From: Isoperla grammatica
Lineage: Eukaryota; Arthropoda; Insecta; Plecoptera; Perlodidae
Assembly (NCBI GenBank): GCA_945910005.1
Contig: OX246745.1
Span: 14,594,274-14,658,273 of the forward strand
Reading direction: 5' to 3'
DNA length: 64,000 bases
Made by a program: the position numbers and the translations under genes
Notes under the pieces: generated by a model
What the model was told of the DNA's origin: nothing
Seen by the model: the letters and a program-made list of their open reading frames with translations, nothing else
Database searches by the model: none
Part shown: positions 35,260 to 47,769 of the stretch, piece after piece
Layout: the number at the start of each line of letters is the position of its first letter
How positions within the stretch are numbered: the first letter of the stretch is position 1

Positions 35260-38200
35260 TGAAAACTCAGAACTTATGTCTATAACTTCATATAGATTCA
35301 ATCAAACATTAATTGTATTATTATGTGAATTATGAATATCAAATGTAATTTTTATCTTGAATGTAAGATACGTGTAGGGTATATAAATGATTGGTGATAC
35401 AAAAGAATAAGAGATGGAAAATCTGGTTCTAGCACGGAACTACTCATCAAAAAGTATCCCGGACGGTACAAGTTATTCCCGTAATCACAGCTACAGTTAA
35501 ACTGTAATTATTTAATTGGGATTTGGACATTAAAAACTGTGATATTACATTTCCAAATAAAAAATAAAATATAATGAAAAACAAAGTCCTGATGATAATA
35601 ATAACTAATAATAAAATGAAATACTAAAACTATTTACAATATATTATTACTGTTGTAGGCCTATATATTGCAAATCAAGAAATAAAATTACAAATTCAAA
35701 TGCATAATACACTGAGTACGCACTTTTAAAAAAATAACGTTATTTAGGCAACAACAATCTATACGTTTTACGTTTTGTCCACGGGACCTTGACTATTTTA
35801 AAATTCTCCTCTGTGATTTTTTATAGTGACCTTGAGTTGTCAACTCTAGTGGTCGGTCTCATTTTTGATCGAACTGGGCTACTGCGCAGACGTGGCAAAT
35901 AGTAAACCAACAGTCTGCGATTACAGCTGTTTACATCTCCAGTGCCTGTCTGGATGTAGTTGTTATATAGTTTTGTCTGTTAAGAAGTTTGTATCTAGGT
36001 TAACGAGGTTGTTAAACATTTTAGACCCTTAAAAACAAATGCTAGTTTTGAGAATCGATCGGTTACTTTTCCTTGACGAATATTTCTTCGGCGTTGCACT
36101 GGATCTAGCTAAGCTAAAGATTCCGATTCAGTAGCCTTTATTCTACACACTTTTTTGTAATGAGGCAGATAGATAACGTAGTATGTTGATTGAGTGTAAA
36201 AAACAAAGGAAACTTAGCTGAATGTGATTCATTTAGGTACATAACTGTTTTTCGTAAACAGGTATTGAAACAGTGACCAAGTTAATTCATTATTAATATT
36301 TGTGGGTGGAATAGAGTAGTAATCAAAACAAAATTGATAATTTGTTTCTGTCCTTGCCGCAAAGCGTAGAAGTTTTACCGCTAAAGTTCCCGAATCTGGT
36401 TTATTTAGAACAACAACTTTGTGTCGGAAGAAACCGATCAGTCATTCACTTTTGCGATAAATTCTTTATAGACTTCCAAAGGTTTTTGAGTGTCAACTGA
36501 TAGTACGCACTATGTCATTGTGATCACAGTTCAAAGCTGCCACTTCCTTGTACCTCCTCATCTCCCTATAAAGCTATTGTTATTTTTACTGATATTTTCA
36601 GAGGCTTTCAGAACAAATAGCATCCGTGTGTCAAAGTGGATGAGTTGTAGTCTGTGGATATATATTCGTTATCACACATTGTATGGTAGGTCACGTCTGG
36701 GGCATTGTTCCGCTACGTGTGGAAGATAAAGAGGTAAAACCAATGTTTTAACATTGAGGTTTGGTAACATAATGATATCAAAATGTTTCAAAGTTTCCTT
36801 ACATAGCTCGCATTGCTCGGCAAACATACCAAAAGAACAATGACATGCTTATATTTCGAGACTATAGGCCTACAAGCAGAAACTATCTTGGGAATATGGT
36901 AAGTTCCATCCAAAGTTCTATAAACGTCACTAGGCTGTGGATACTAGTATGGCCTCTTCCGTAACGTTCTAAAGTAGCCATTTCGAATTCGAATTGGGAA
37001 AAAAAACTTGGAGTTAAATTTTTGAAGTACGTATATATTTTTAAAATTATTATTAAATTAAATAATAATTAATTTAAGTTTGTATTTAAACGATGAAAAC
37101 GAAAACACCGTCTCATTCTTGCGTATTTTAACGAAATATAATTCAATTATTTTCAAGAATGCCGATTTGTCTTAATCTTGCCTGATCACAATTTCCGTAG
37201 TAATAAGATTTCGATTATAATATTTTTGTAATATTAAATTTTAATTTTTGGAAATATCAGAGCTTCGTTAATTGTTATATTTCTGTATAAAATTTCAAAA
37301 CACAAACAATTATGAGCCCGCAAAACATTCAAATCTGATTACTTTGTAATTGCGATTGCTGTATCTCATAGACTGCGTTCCTATTTCCATTGATATTTCC
37401 TATTCTCCACCCCCAACCCCCTAATTCTACTTCTGCTTATCGACAAATGTTTGTGGAACTAGGTTATCTCGAGTTGATAAGAAGAAGTTTTTTAAAACCG
37501 CAATTCAAAGTTGCGACTCGACATTTTATTTTTACTCGGCGCCTCCACCAAAGACATAACAGCTTGTTGACGCACGAGAAGGACTTACATTATATCATCA
37601 CTATGCTTTGAACCGTGAGTGTACCTATAACGAAATCATAAAAAAACTTGTTTTCAGACAAAGTTTATTTGACACTACATAAAGACGTACGCAATAGTGA
37701 CTTCTTTAAACCGTAGTTGTTGTTTTGAAGTATGTCTAGCGTATGACGGTTTAAATTTTCTATAGTGCTTTAACACTTTTATTTATGCGGGGAAGTTTAA
37801 AAAAACAATACCTTTAACAGTTTTTTGTGTACGTATTTTTTAGTTCGTCGGTATAAAACAACCATTTGTAAATGTTCATGAAATATTCATACACTAAACA
37901 TCGTTTTTTTTCTTTTACAAACTTCATCGCATCAACAAAGATTTGTAAAGACGAAGTTGAAAATCTGAACCGTCACAGTTACGTCTAGTTCGCTAGTGAT
38001 ATGATTCAGGAACTTAAATGTAAAAAAATGAAATTTGGACGTTATATGTTGTGTAAAATTTGTATTTTTTGTTTTATTATGTTTGAACATTGCATTAGAT
38101 CTTCACTGCAATATATAGTTTATGTGAGTAATGGTCTATGCCGTGGGTTGAAACAGAATAACTGAAGACACACAGAGTCATACAAAGTCAAGTTACACTT

Positions 38201-40780
38201 GAATTAAATTCAAATCCCTCTCGTTTTGCTCCCTTTTCCAAATGGACAGTGGATTTTAAATTAAACATCCTACCTAAACATGCAAGTTTTACAATGAATG
38301 AGGTAGCGGCAAATTGCAATCTCATACAAATTAACTTTGAAAATTGCATTATTTCACAGACCGTCGCCAGGGACAAAAAATGTTCCCAAGAGGCAAACAA
38401 AAAATTCATGGTTATTTCTGCAATGGTGGTTTTTACGACGATGAAATATACGTTAACTGACTTAACTTGCCAAGATGAAAAATTTCACAGTTTAAATCTT
38501 CCCTTTAAACTCAGCGTTGATTAGTGAAAGCGGAGGCGTGTTTAAAAAGCCAGACACCGACAAAAAATGAAAGGTAAATGTAAAATTTCAGATTAGATTA
38601 ACCACTGCATGTTATCTTCCACAATAATACCGCTCACCTCACTCGTATGAATAAAAGCTAAAATTAAGTAAACAACACTTAATTAAGTCAGTTTCATCAT
38701 ATTTTTTGTTTGTTTAAGATATCCATAAAATGCCACTAGTGAAGAGAAAACCTTTTAGTATGTCTAATGCAATGTTAAAAAAGAATACGAATTGTAAATG
38801 TTGGACAACACATACCCCTCAATATTACGTTTAACATTCAAGTTACTGAATCATATTATTAGCGAGCTAGGGCAAAGTGGGATGGTTCCTATTTCTATTT
38901 TGCTTTAACACACCTTTGTTGATGTGATGAAGTTTCCGATTTTTGGTATATGAATATTTCATGAACCGACTCAAATGGTTGTTTTATACCAGCAAGTTAA
39001 AACATTTGTATGTTACCAACATTCAAAATGGTCGTAGCCCCTTTTCAATTAAAAATATATATATATTTGTGTACGAACGGAAAGTACAGTGGATTCCTGA
39101 CGTTATCTCAACCGTGACTTCTGGATGTGACATTCTAGACTGGTCTACTGGTTGAGAGAAATATCGACATTTTTAGAGGCTTCCTCTGCTATCATACGAA
39201 CATTGAACGTCCCTAGTTGTCATGAGGCCTGAGGCACATCACTCTCAAAAAACAATTAAACGTCATATTAATTCAATAAGTTCAATTATTTTGCTCAGTT
39301 GAATAATCTTTCGCATTGGGCATATGTGAAATTCGTAAAAATGATACAATTTTTAAACGAGTAAAATTGCCCTATCAATTAATAAGAGATACACTCCGCT
39401 GAGAAAGTGTATAATATCAGATTTAAACACAGCTGATAAATACCTAGTCATTAGTTGGGATATGACGTTAATGCCCACACAGAAAATCTTTTTTTTATGG
39501 TTTTTCGATATTGAATATTGAGTAACGTTCGATATGCTTCGACTTGAATATATGATTTCCAGTTCTTCTGGTTAATTTCTCTCTATAATGAAAGTCAAAC
39601 GATAAATAATTGGAGTATTGATCTTCTCAGGGTATAGAAAACTGAATTGGGTTTATTTCAATAATGTGTTAAACTAATGAGGGATGGAACGAAGAACTTT
39701 AGCATCTCGAATCAAATTAATACAATACGTTTTCAATCAAGAGTATAAATTTAATTTTTGTTTTGAATTATTCATTTATGTGTATGTAACATTATTTTGT
39801 GGACGAATATTTTAGCTAACTTAAATAATACTTAACATATAAAAATTGCCTGATTACAATTCTACGAATAAAAGACATAATAATTAAGTTTCTCAGATCG
39901 GAACGAGATATTATAATTGCTAGGTTGGCGTTGCGCATACTTCAGACTCAGAGACAATCAATCACAAAGTTGGCAGCGTTATTAAGACGAATGGATTCAT
40001 CTGGAAGTAAGAAAATAATTAGATAAATTGGTAAAACTTAGTTGAAGTTAAGATCAGTTCTCAATTTAGTTAGTCAGCATGTCTGATGCACTCGTATGAT
40101 ATCATAGACTAGAATATTAACCCAGACGCAAAGGCCCACACTACTGATAAAAAAGAAAACTTTCTTCTTGGGAATATGATAATGTGAGCTATTGTGACGT
40201 ACTTTGGCAAGTCAAAGAGGTTGACGGGAAAAACCTCGATCGACCAAGGAGAGTTAAGCATGAGGAGATATGAACACTTTTTCCAACACAAAAAGGAGAG
40301 CATACAGAAATAAATGTTTGCTGTGGAAGATAGAGGGTCCTGGAGACAATTAATAAATAAATGAAACCTCTATTATGAAATTATTTTAGGAAAATAGTAT
40401 TACAATTTTTATTTATTTTCAGTATGTCTGTATACATTTCAGAATACATACACATTACTGGATGCGACTTACCTCCAGTTTGTGGACAAATTTTTAATAT
40501 TAACTACGTAACTATTACTATTATTTCTACATGATCTATGTATATTAGCTATATTGAAATAATAATGTTACAATTTCTGGCCTTATCAATTTTTAACAAC
40601 CATCTTTTGAATGATACTTGAATAATTTGTTTGTGTACATAAGTTGACGCCAATTGCATTTGTTATACATTCAAATGCTCAATTATGTATACCACCAATA
40701 ATTTACGAATCGTTAAAAAAACAATAGACATCAATTTGCATCCAAATAACAAAACGTAATTATTCCGCCTAGCAAATTGA
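35260..40780. other. AT-rich spacer, possibly intronic
   Basis: Only chance-like frames are present. The best splice-like site is TACTGATATTTTCAG at 36586-36600, followed by a 42-codon frame to 36729 (its end reads RLGHCSATCGR). Another chance-length frame is at 38249-38524. No repeat or RNA gene was recognised. Confidence 0.4.
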
Positions 40781-40800
40781 GTTTTGTACAGTATATTCTG

Positions 40801-40965
40801 ATATTTCCCCTTGGAGGTTTTAGCGTTGACACAGCAAATCGACCCTTGAAACATCAGATCGCGGAGTCTCTCGAACACGAGACCCTAGTTACGCTAAATG
40901 AGGAAAAGTGTTCCCTTAACGAGCTCTCAGCGCGCATCGAGTTTCTGATTGCCTGTGGTGGGTAA
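40801..40965 (+). CDS. exon candidate, unknown product
   Basis: A GC-rich segment in AT-rich surroundings, open in one frame to a TAA whose G-GTAATC context is donor-like. The peptide contains FSVDTANRPLKHQIAESLEH and LNEEKCSLNELSARIEFLIA, reading like two amphipathic helices. The left boundary is unclear: a pyrimidine stretch ends TTCCCCTTGGAG, and ATG-less sequence precedes it. No family is recognised. Confidence 0.3.
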   Translation: MFPLGGFSVDTANRPLKHQIAESLEHETLVTLNEEKCSLNELSARIEFLIACGG

Positions 40966-41368
40966 TCTCGAGGAAAAGTCAAACCATCTCATGTAACACG
41001 ACCAAAGAACTGGTGTATACTTCACTAGGCGAAGATAATTAAAACATAAAATCACATATAGTAATGGAAGTGGTAAATGGGTACTTACAATCAAATTCAG
41101 AGATTTTTTCCACCTCATTTAAATGTGGTACAATATACTCAACATCATGAAATTTAATTGTGGTTGTGTAACACTACGCTGGGATATTTCATTATTTTGT
41201 TCATTAAATTCATAATAAGTACTAATACAATACTAGCACTGTTGTTTACAATATCTCAATATTTTTCGTACGGTATTTTGTTCTTGTGAAACTATGTGTT
41301 ACAGTTTTTTTAATATATTCTTCATCAGGAAACACTATAAAAAAAAACTTAAAAACCATATCGTCGAT

Positions 41369-41768
41369 TCAAGATGTGGATGCTTTTAGGTATGAATACC
41401 AGGTATAAAGGTATAAATGCCCAACTTGTCTCTCAAGATGTGGATGCTTTTAGGTATAAATACCAGGGCCCGGATTCACAAGGGGTCCAAAGTGTTTTTC
41501 TTGTCCTAGCTCTAAGACCGGCTTAACTTTGGATCTCCTGTAAAACCAGACGCAGATCACATGACGAAGTTACTCATCCTTGGTAGGAACAAGAACACAA
41601 TGAACATTCCAATCATATCTATTGAAGTCTGTTCTCAGATATTTTCCTGGATTCACAAGAGGTTCAAAGTTATGCCGGTCTTAGAGATAAGACCAAAATA
41701 AGATTTAGGACCTCTTGTGAATCCGGGCCCTGGTAAAGAGGTTTAAATGCTCATCTTGCCTCTCAGAT
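41369..41768 (+). repeat. 64-bp tandem repeat, second unit split by a MITE
   Basis: Unit 1 (41369-41432) starts TCAAGATGTGGATGCTTTTA and ends AAATGCCCAACTTGTCTC. Unit 2 begins at 41433, is interrupted after AATACCAG at 41466, and resumes at 41733 with GTAAAGAGGTTTAAATGCTC and TTGCCTCTCA. Unit 1 therefore shows the uninterrupted site AATACCAGGTATAAAGG. Confidence 0.85.
41467..41729. mobile_element. PIF/Harbinger-like MITE
   Basis: A 263-bp non-coding element with outer inverted repeats GGCCCGGATTCACAAG and CTTGTGAATCCGGGCC. The arms match imperfectly for about 85 bp, including CTCTAAGACCGGC and AACTTTG. The flanks are CAG on the left (41464-41466) and CTG on the right (41730-41732), inside a CCWGG target. 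PIF/Harbinger elements make 3-bp duplications, and some families prefer CWG targets, so I infer that superfamily. The A/T mismatch between flanks needs explanation (mutation or unrepaired mismatch at insertion). The internal CTTGTGAATCC (about 41640) repeats the terminal sequence. Confidence 0.75.
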
Positions 41769-41775
41769 CACACCC

Positions 41776-41979
41776 TCAAGTTACACCCATGAGGCCATGC
41801 ACACCCACTACGCTCTCACATACATTCCTCTCTGATGACGCACTCGCCGGTAGACAGACAGACAAATAGCTGCTTGCTGTGACGTTGTTGAAGGCTTCCT
41901 TCAGCCGCTTTAAACACTGGTCATTAATCTTGGTTAACGGTAGAGTGCATGGGAGGCTCAATACAAAATCCGCGCACAA
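41776..41979 (-). CDS. weak minus-strand exon candidate
   Basis: A 67-codon frame with raised GC. The peptide contains TKINDQCLKRLKEAFNNVTA and ends VVGVHGLMGVT. A fair acceptor (GATTTTGTATTGAG) lies within it. It could equally be a chance frame. Confidence 0.2.
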   Translation of the reverse strand: MCADFVLSLPCTLPLTKINDQCLKRLKEAFNNVTASSYLSVCLPASASSERNVCESVVGVHGLMGVT

Positions 41980-42763
41980 ATTAACGTGTTTTAGTAATAT
42001 TTCAAGAAAGTTGTAAACTCAACATTGGAAAAGTGAGGAAATACCTCCCTCTGGTTTCGAAAGCACTGTAGAGTGCCACAGTGTGTTTAATATTGTAATC
42101 AGGATTGTTATTTTGTTTAATAATTATCAAAGAAAAAGATACCCTCCTGATTATATTAGTATATATATATATATTCTAACAGCCTTTTGGTCTAACACAA
42201 TTACTTGGTTGCATATTTTTCAGATTTATAATAGTGTGAACTATTATTGACACATCTAAAACATATTTGTTGTCATTTTAGTATAGTTGTAGTTAGTAAC
42301 TGTAAATTCATTATCACGTTTATCTTTTAGTATAAAGCTAAATACTGTTATTTACCAGTGTATATAATTGCTGTACTTGTATAAAATTGTCAAATAGAAG
42401 AGCATCATGGACAAAGTTGACAGTAAAATGTCTATTGAACAATGTGCATACATTTACGCGTGGGATGAAAATGAATTCAGTAGAGTAGATATTTTCTGAA
42501 AATGCATGAAAATGAATTCAGTGGAGTAGATATTTTCTGCAAATGCACATCTCGTGTTAAACACATACAATAACGGTTCGGCGGACGCAATGGGCAGTGC
42601 ATCGATTACACGCCACCTTTATTGTACTCGTTGTATGGTCGTTGTATGTTCTCATGCTGTAATTGTGACAAAACTCATCCAACCGAAACCAATTACACAC
42701 GTGACGACGAGGCTACAATTTCAGAAATAAAACCACACTTTTGTCGTAAAATTCTCATATAAA

Positions 42764-42878
42764 ATGGCGCTTACAACACTTTACGCTTTGGCGGTTCTTG
42801 CTTTATTGTTGAGTTATTATATGAAGGCCCACAAGCTGCAGTTCTTGTTTCCCGCGTGCATTTTACACAAGTTGAAAG
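42764..42878 (+). CDS. candidate first exon encoding an N-terminal signal-anchor
   Basis: ATG in context AAAATGG begins a 38-codon frame followed by AAAG|GTATAT, a fair splice donor after the first base of a codon. The peptide opens MALTTLYALAVLALLLSYYM, a hydrophobic stretch of about 18 residues, then a basic segment (KAHK) and a further hydrophobic run ending ILHKLK. This is the pattern of a membrane signal-anchor as in many ER enzymes. Upstream (about 42688-42705) lie CCAAT and CACGTGACG, usual promoter elements. Without splicing the frame closes two codons later. The rest of the gene was not found; the family is unknown. Confidence 0.4.
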
Positions 42879-45779
42879 GTATATAGCTACAATTTTACAA
42901 TTTTCAGTGTTATTTTCCAGTTATTAAATTTAATATTGATTCGTTTGAAGTTCTTTTTATTAAAGTGATTTTCTGTTTTTTTTTTTTTTTTTTAAACTTC
43001 ACTATTCTCGTTGTTTTATCAAAGATAATATTTTTACTGGAAGGATTTTGTACACGAATTTAGTTTTTTATTTAATACAAGTTTATTTTAATCTAAATGT
43101 ACACTATTTTGAAAGGTATAGAATAGATAGATTCAGGCAAAATTGCTCGTCTTCACAAGTCTCTAAAAAATAACTAAAATGCGGCTGGAATAGCCGATAT
43201 GACTGAAAAATATTAACAGTAATTTCGCGTGATTTATTTTGTTAATAAGTAGATATTGTATATAGAAAATTTAAAATTTAAAATAATAATATATATCTTT
43301 GGTTTCAATATTACGATTTACGACCATATATTATTTGGCTTATCCCGTGATGTGCGTTGGCCAGTGCGAAGCAGGATGGACTAAATATGGAAAACTGCTA
43401 CCGGTAACAATTTCCGGCCATCTTGCATCTTGTAGTGTGGCTATACAGCTGGGCGGTCTTCCAAGTAATTACATATTGCTTGTGGAGAATTTTGCTCGAA
43501 TATTAGCTCTTCATAAACCAAGCTTCCATGATTGGCAATCAGCAAAACTTGATTACATATTTACTTGTTTGTTTACTTGCAATGTTTCGCAGCTGCAAAT
43601 ACGTTGCTAAAAATTGTATACGTGGCCATGTTGGATTTAAAGGTATTCCATAATGACATCTTTGAAAGTTGTCTCGCAAATAAAACATGTTTTTAAAACC
43701 TTTTCCCCCCTTTTTTTTTTTACAAATTAACACATTCATTATGTTATTATTGGTCTGGATATATTGAACAAAAAGCTAGTTGAACTAGGTTTATTTTGTT
43801 TTCACAAAACCTTTCTGTGTAGTTCTTAAAAGCTTTTGAACGTCTAGTACATTAAGATGTAGGCTTCTATTTGGTGACAACTTAATCATGAAAACGTTTG
43901 CTAAGTATACAAAAAATGTATCGTCTTATAATTACACTATAGGGCCAGTTTTGTGTTTGCTATGCACGTTTATTGTATGTTGGTGACGGGTTGCATTAAT
44001 CCTATGGCGAAAAAATCTGTCAGATGACAAGTTTTCTGATACATTTGTGACACGTTGAATTAAAAAAAAAAAAAAAATGCATGTATGTCTGATCTTTGTC
44101 AAATGTCAATATAACAATTGAGTTGAGTGTAGTTTTATTTAGGAATTATCTCATATATGATGGCGATGAGTGTCCATTATCTATAGGAAATACGGAACTA
44201 CACCGTCTTCTTCTCTATTAATACTTTATTGGTTTTCATTAGTATTGTATACACGTTTGCAACGGAATTGGGGCATTGGTAACTTCTTTCCTCAAAGCAC
44301 CCACCCAACGTGGCTTGAATTGATCTCCAAAGTGCATGATGGTTCCGGAGTCTGTGATAGCAAAACTTTTATAGCCTAAAAGAAAGTCTTTAAAATATAA
44401 AAATCTTCATGAAATTGCGCGGTATATCTTACTGGTGGTTATCAATCACGTGTCCATTTAATATAGAAAAGTAAGGGCCTTTTATAAATCAACTGCCAAT
44501 ACCGTAACGATAGTAAAATTGTTCTTAACTACTTTTCTTGTTAAGTTTCTAAAAGGTTTGTCAGGGCAAAACAGGTACATGTGTGCTGGAGAAGTATATA
44601 GTTATTTGTTAGGTTTGATTATCATTAATTTGTTTGCTTACCCATTTCTACTTTTCTTCTTTTTTGGTAACAGATTAAATACCCTCGGCTTATGACTGAG
44701 TAATATATTGAAAACTTACAATATATGGATTGCTGAGTTCGAAAATGAACCGTCAACATCTCGATTTAAACTCTCGAGCCACTTCTACCCGTTACAACTA
44801 CTAAACATTCTTAATATAGACTTATGCTTTCATTTATGACATGGCGTAGACAACAATCGCATGCTAGTTCATAAGTTCTGTTATGAAAAGAATCCTTATA
44901 GGCGGTATTGTTGTTTGGTTACTAAGTACAGCTGATTAACTATGAAAATGACCTTGTCTGTAATCTTATCATAGAACACGCAAATACATGGTTACCTTAT
45001 CACTGTTTCGGAAGAACTTACCAGAGATACATTTGTATCAATTGTTCAAATTATAGAGCTTTAGAAATGTTACATAATGAACCGTTATTGTTTACACCAA
45101 AACGGTAATTGGAAAAATGCAAAGCGCGAGTCTGGACAATGGCATTGTCTGTGTACGAGCAGCGTTCATGACGATGTGAACTGAACTCATGTCCGGCTCT
45201 ATTGTCCAGGATTAATTGCATCATCGTCAGTCTGTGCTCGATGCGCGCGCAATGTTAGGACGAGCAGAATGTGTGGACGCTAAATAAACTAGATTTCCTT
45301 CGTGAGACATGAATTGTATTGTGTTCCTACCCATACTTCACGAAGGGTTGAAACTCTCCAGGAGGATATTTTTGTCACGCACAAAAGGTCTAAGTCACCA
45401 GTGTGTTTTTTATTAACTACATTAAGAAATATAAGTGTTCATTATATGATACTTTAAAAAACGGAATTTGTATTAAAATTAAAAGTAACTTTACATACAT
45501 TCTGAATTAGATAGGCGATCAAAAGAGGTCATAGCAATTGCCGTTGTAGATTTCCGAATGTGTGATGCTTATCGGAGTTTTTTTGTTTTTTATATCTACA
45601 CTTCATTAAAACAGGGACAACCATAACATATCGAAATTTGTTCTACTTGTCAACGTTAACAAATTGAAGGAAAATATCACAACATTTTATTACAACGTCG
45701 CCAAATAGAGTTTCAAAAACCAGTATACAGGTCGATTGATTTAAAAACAAAAGTTTAAAAATAGCAATCATCGATAAAG
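42879..45779. other. spacer or intron, no second exon found
   Basis: If the first-exon candidate is real, this would be intron. A frame at 43299-43610 (103 codons) has raised GC in its first half but no acceptor in the right phase that I trust. T and A runs occur at 42967-42990 and 44060-44075. Confidence 0.4.
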
Positions 45780-46165
45780 ATAGTTAATGTAAATAGAAGC
45801 ACATGAAGCAATCGTCATCGATAAAGTATAGATAATGGAAGTAAGTGCACATGAACCAACCATCATCGATAAAGTATAGATAATGGGAATAAGTGCACAT
45901 GAACCAATCATCATCGATAAAGTATAGATAATGGGAATAAGTGCACATGAACCAACCATCATCGATAAAGTATAGATAATGGGAATAAGTGCACATGAAC
46001 CAATCATCATCGATAAACTATAGATAATGGGAATAAGTGCACATGAACCAATCATCATCGATAAAGTATAGATAATGGGAATAAGTACACATGTACCAAT
46101 CATCATCGATAAAGTATAGAGAATGGAAATAAGTGCACATGAACCAATCATCATCGATATAGGCG
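45780..46165 (+). repeat. 48-bp minisatellite, about eight copies
   Basis: The unit reads GAACCAATCATCATCGATAA, then AGTATAGATAATGGGAATAA, then GTGCACAT. Units begin at 45805, 45853, 45901, 45949, 45997, 46045, 46093 and 46141, exactly 48 bp apart. As 48 is a multiple of three and the unit lacks stops, minus frames stay open: one gives a 16-residue hydrophobic repeat containing SMMIGSCALIPIIYTL, with an ATG at 46263-46265 (165 codons). I regard this as a by-product of period, since two overlapping minus frames are open. Confidence 0.95.
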
Positions 46166-46193
46166 TTGTAATAGGAATAAGTGTACATAAACC

Positions 46194-46346
46194 ATGGGGA
46201 TTCTTCGTGATCTTATCAGCCACAAACACGAGGGATATACTTTCCTTGCTGCGCCCGATGTGCACAATTGCTCTTCGGGGAGCCGGAGTCTCCGTGTCTG
46301 TGAAATGTCGATGGACCAGAACCTAAAATCAATACTATAAAATAAA
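46194..46346 (+). CDS. small ORF (48 codons) followed by AATAAA
   Basis: ATG in context AACCATGG, an excellent match to the vertebrate-type start consensus, opens a 48-residue frame ending in TAA at 46338-46340. A poly(A) signal AATAAA follows at once (46341-46346). The peptide starts MGILRDLISHKHEGYTFLAA and has three Cys/Met-rich clusters (SLRVCEMSMDQ). It begins right after the 48-bp minisatellite. It may be a last exon or a small protein; no family is recognised. A stop adjoining AATAAA can also be chance in AT-rich DNA. Confidence 0.3.
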
Positions 46347-47610
46347 GCTTTTGAGTCTTGTGACTTCGGTTACGACTTCTATAGCTTTTCCTCTATCGTC
46401 TTCAAGGAAGGAAACATATTTTGATAAGAAACTTAGGCAATATCAGTTTATTATAGCGTTTGGCTGAGTAACGTTACTTCTCTAACATTTAATTAACTTG
46501 GCCTTAGTTCTGTTAGTCTAGGTATTAACAGAGGTGGAGACCTGATGGATAATCCGTCCTATGGTGAGAGAGATTGCATGTTTGGCCCGAAATACAATTA
46601 AGGTTTGAGGTTTGTTACGCTTGTTGTTCATGGAGTTCAAAAAAGTAGCCAAGTTTCACCAACTTCGGAATGGAATTTTTGTTTAATACATTTTGTTAGC
46701 TTATCAGTTTATTTATGAAATTTATTTACTTTTGAATGGAGCATACCTCGTTTCCATCATGCATAAATTCTTTTCAGCGTTTTCACACCGCAAATAAATT
46801 TGAATGCACATTTTTTGTGTGAGTTTAATCATCTGCGGCCGGGTGACTTAATTTCTTTAAATTTTTATGTAAGTCTTGTAATTTATTCTTGAATCAGTGG
46901 TTGCGAACATTTTCATTACCCTTGTGAAGTTCAGAATGCATTAGTTCCAGCGGGTGAAGTGAATTGTGTGAATATTCTTCTGGTGAAGTTTTGCCACAGA
47001 GGGACTAGAATAGATGGTGGTAGCCTATCACATCGATCGCACTGACCTAGTAACTGACAAAAATAATAGACAACATCATAAAACGCATCCAACTATTCAG
47101 ATAATCAAATTCACAACAATAATCCATTTAAAAGCATATCCATTAATATTTAATACTTTCGAGAGAAACCATAATATGAATAATAATGATATATATAGTT
47201 ACCATACAAAATAGATTAATATTTATCAGTCATACTGTAGCTAGCAAGGGGGGGGGGCGTTTTAGTATATTTAATTTGAGATAAGCTACATTTAATTGCC
47301 TATTTCACTTTTTGTACACAGCTCTCAACAAACGTATATTTGCGTGTTGTTTTTTGTTGACGGTTCATATACAATTAACTAATAATAAGTGAGCTATTTG
47401 ACTTATCAGTTGGGCTGTCTTTGATCTTTTGGTCATGTTAACAGTTCCCCGCGAAATACACAGAGTTTAAGGTCAGGTAAAGTTACACGTTAATAAAACC
47501 GGCAGGCTGGAGTTCTTGAAGTCACGTGCCGTCCGGTATTACCCCATCGCGATGTTACGCTCGTAGATATCGTATCACCCTTCTCCCATCGCCTCGGTTC
47601 GGTAGTGTGC
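46347..47610. other. spacer, no supported gene
   Basis: A short frame at about 46533-46587 (GGDLMDNPSYGERDC...) follows a fair acceptor (GGTATTAACAG) and holds a donor-like GTGAGA, but is too short to call. A G9 run lies near 47249. Confidence 0.4.
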
Positions 47611-47727
47611 CTAATCGCGCCGAACAATTTCAATTTGGCAATCTTTTATTGCATCACGCAACTCTGGAACTTCTTCCGCTAGGATTCCTCGAGCATAGCC
47701 AATATTGTAAGTTTCGGAAAATCGAAT
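47611..47727 (-). CDS. candidate terminal exon, unknown protein
   Basis: On minus the sequence reads TTTGTATTCTTTTTTTAG, a strong acceptor (AG at 47729-47728), then a frame of 38 codons in phase 0 to a TAG at 47611-47613. The peptide starts IRFSETYNIGYARGILAEEV and ends DCQIEIVRRD, mostly helical-looking and charged. GC is well above the flanks. A plus-strand frame over the same bases ends in GTAAGT, but that is the complement of ACTTAC within this exon, and the plus frame lacks a start or acceptor. No family is recognised. Confidence 0.42.
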   Translation of the reverse strand: MRFSETYNIGYARGILAEEVPELRDAIKDCQIEIVRRD

Positions 47728-47769
47728 CTAAAAAAAGAATACAAACAAAGTTTTAATCCTAGTCTTATA

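Noticed and set aside
41464..41732. hAT element (CAGGG...CCCTG ends)
   Set aside because: Comparison with the empty site puts CAG/CTG in the target, leaving no 8-bp duplication.
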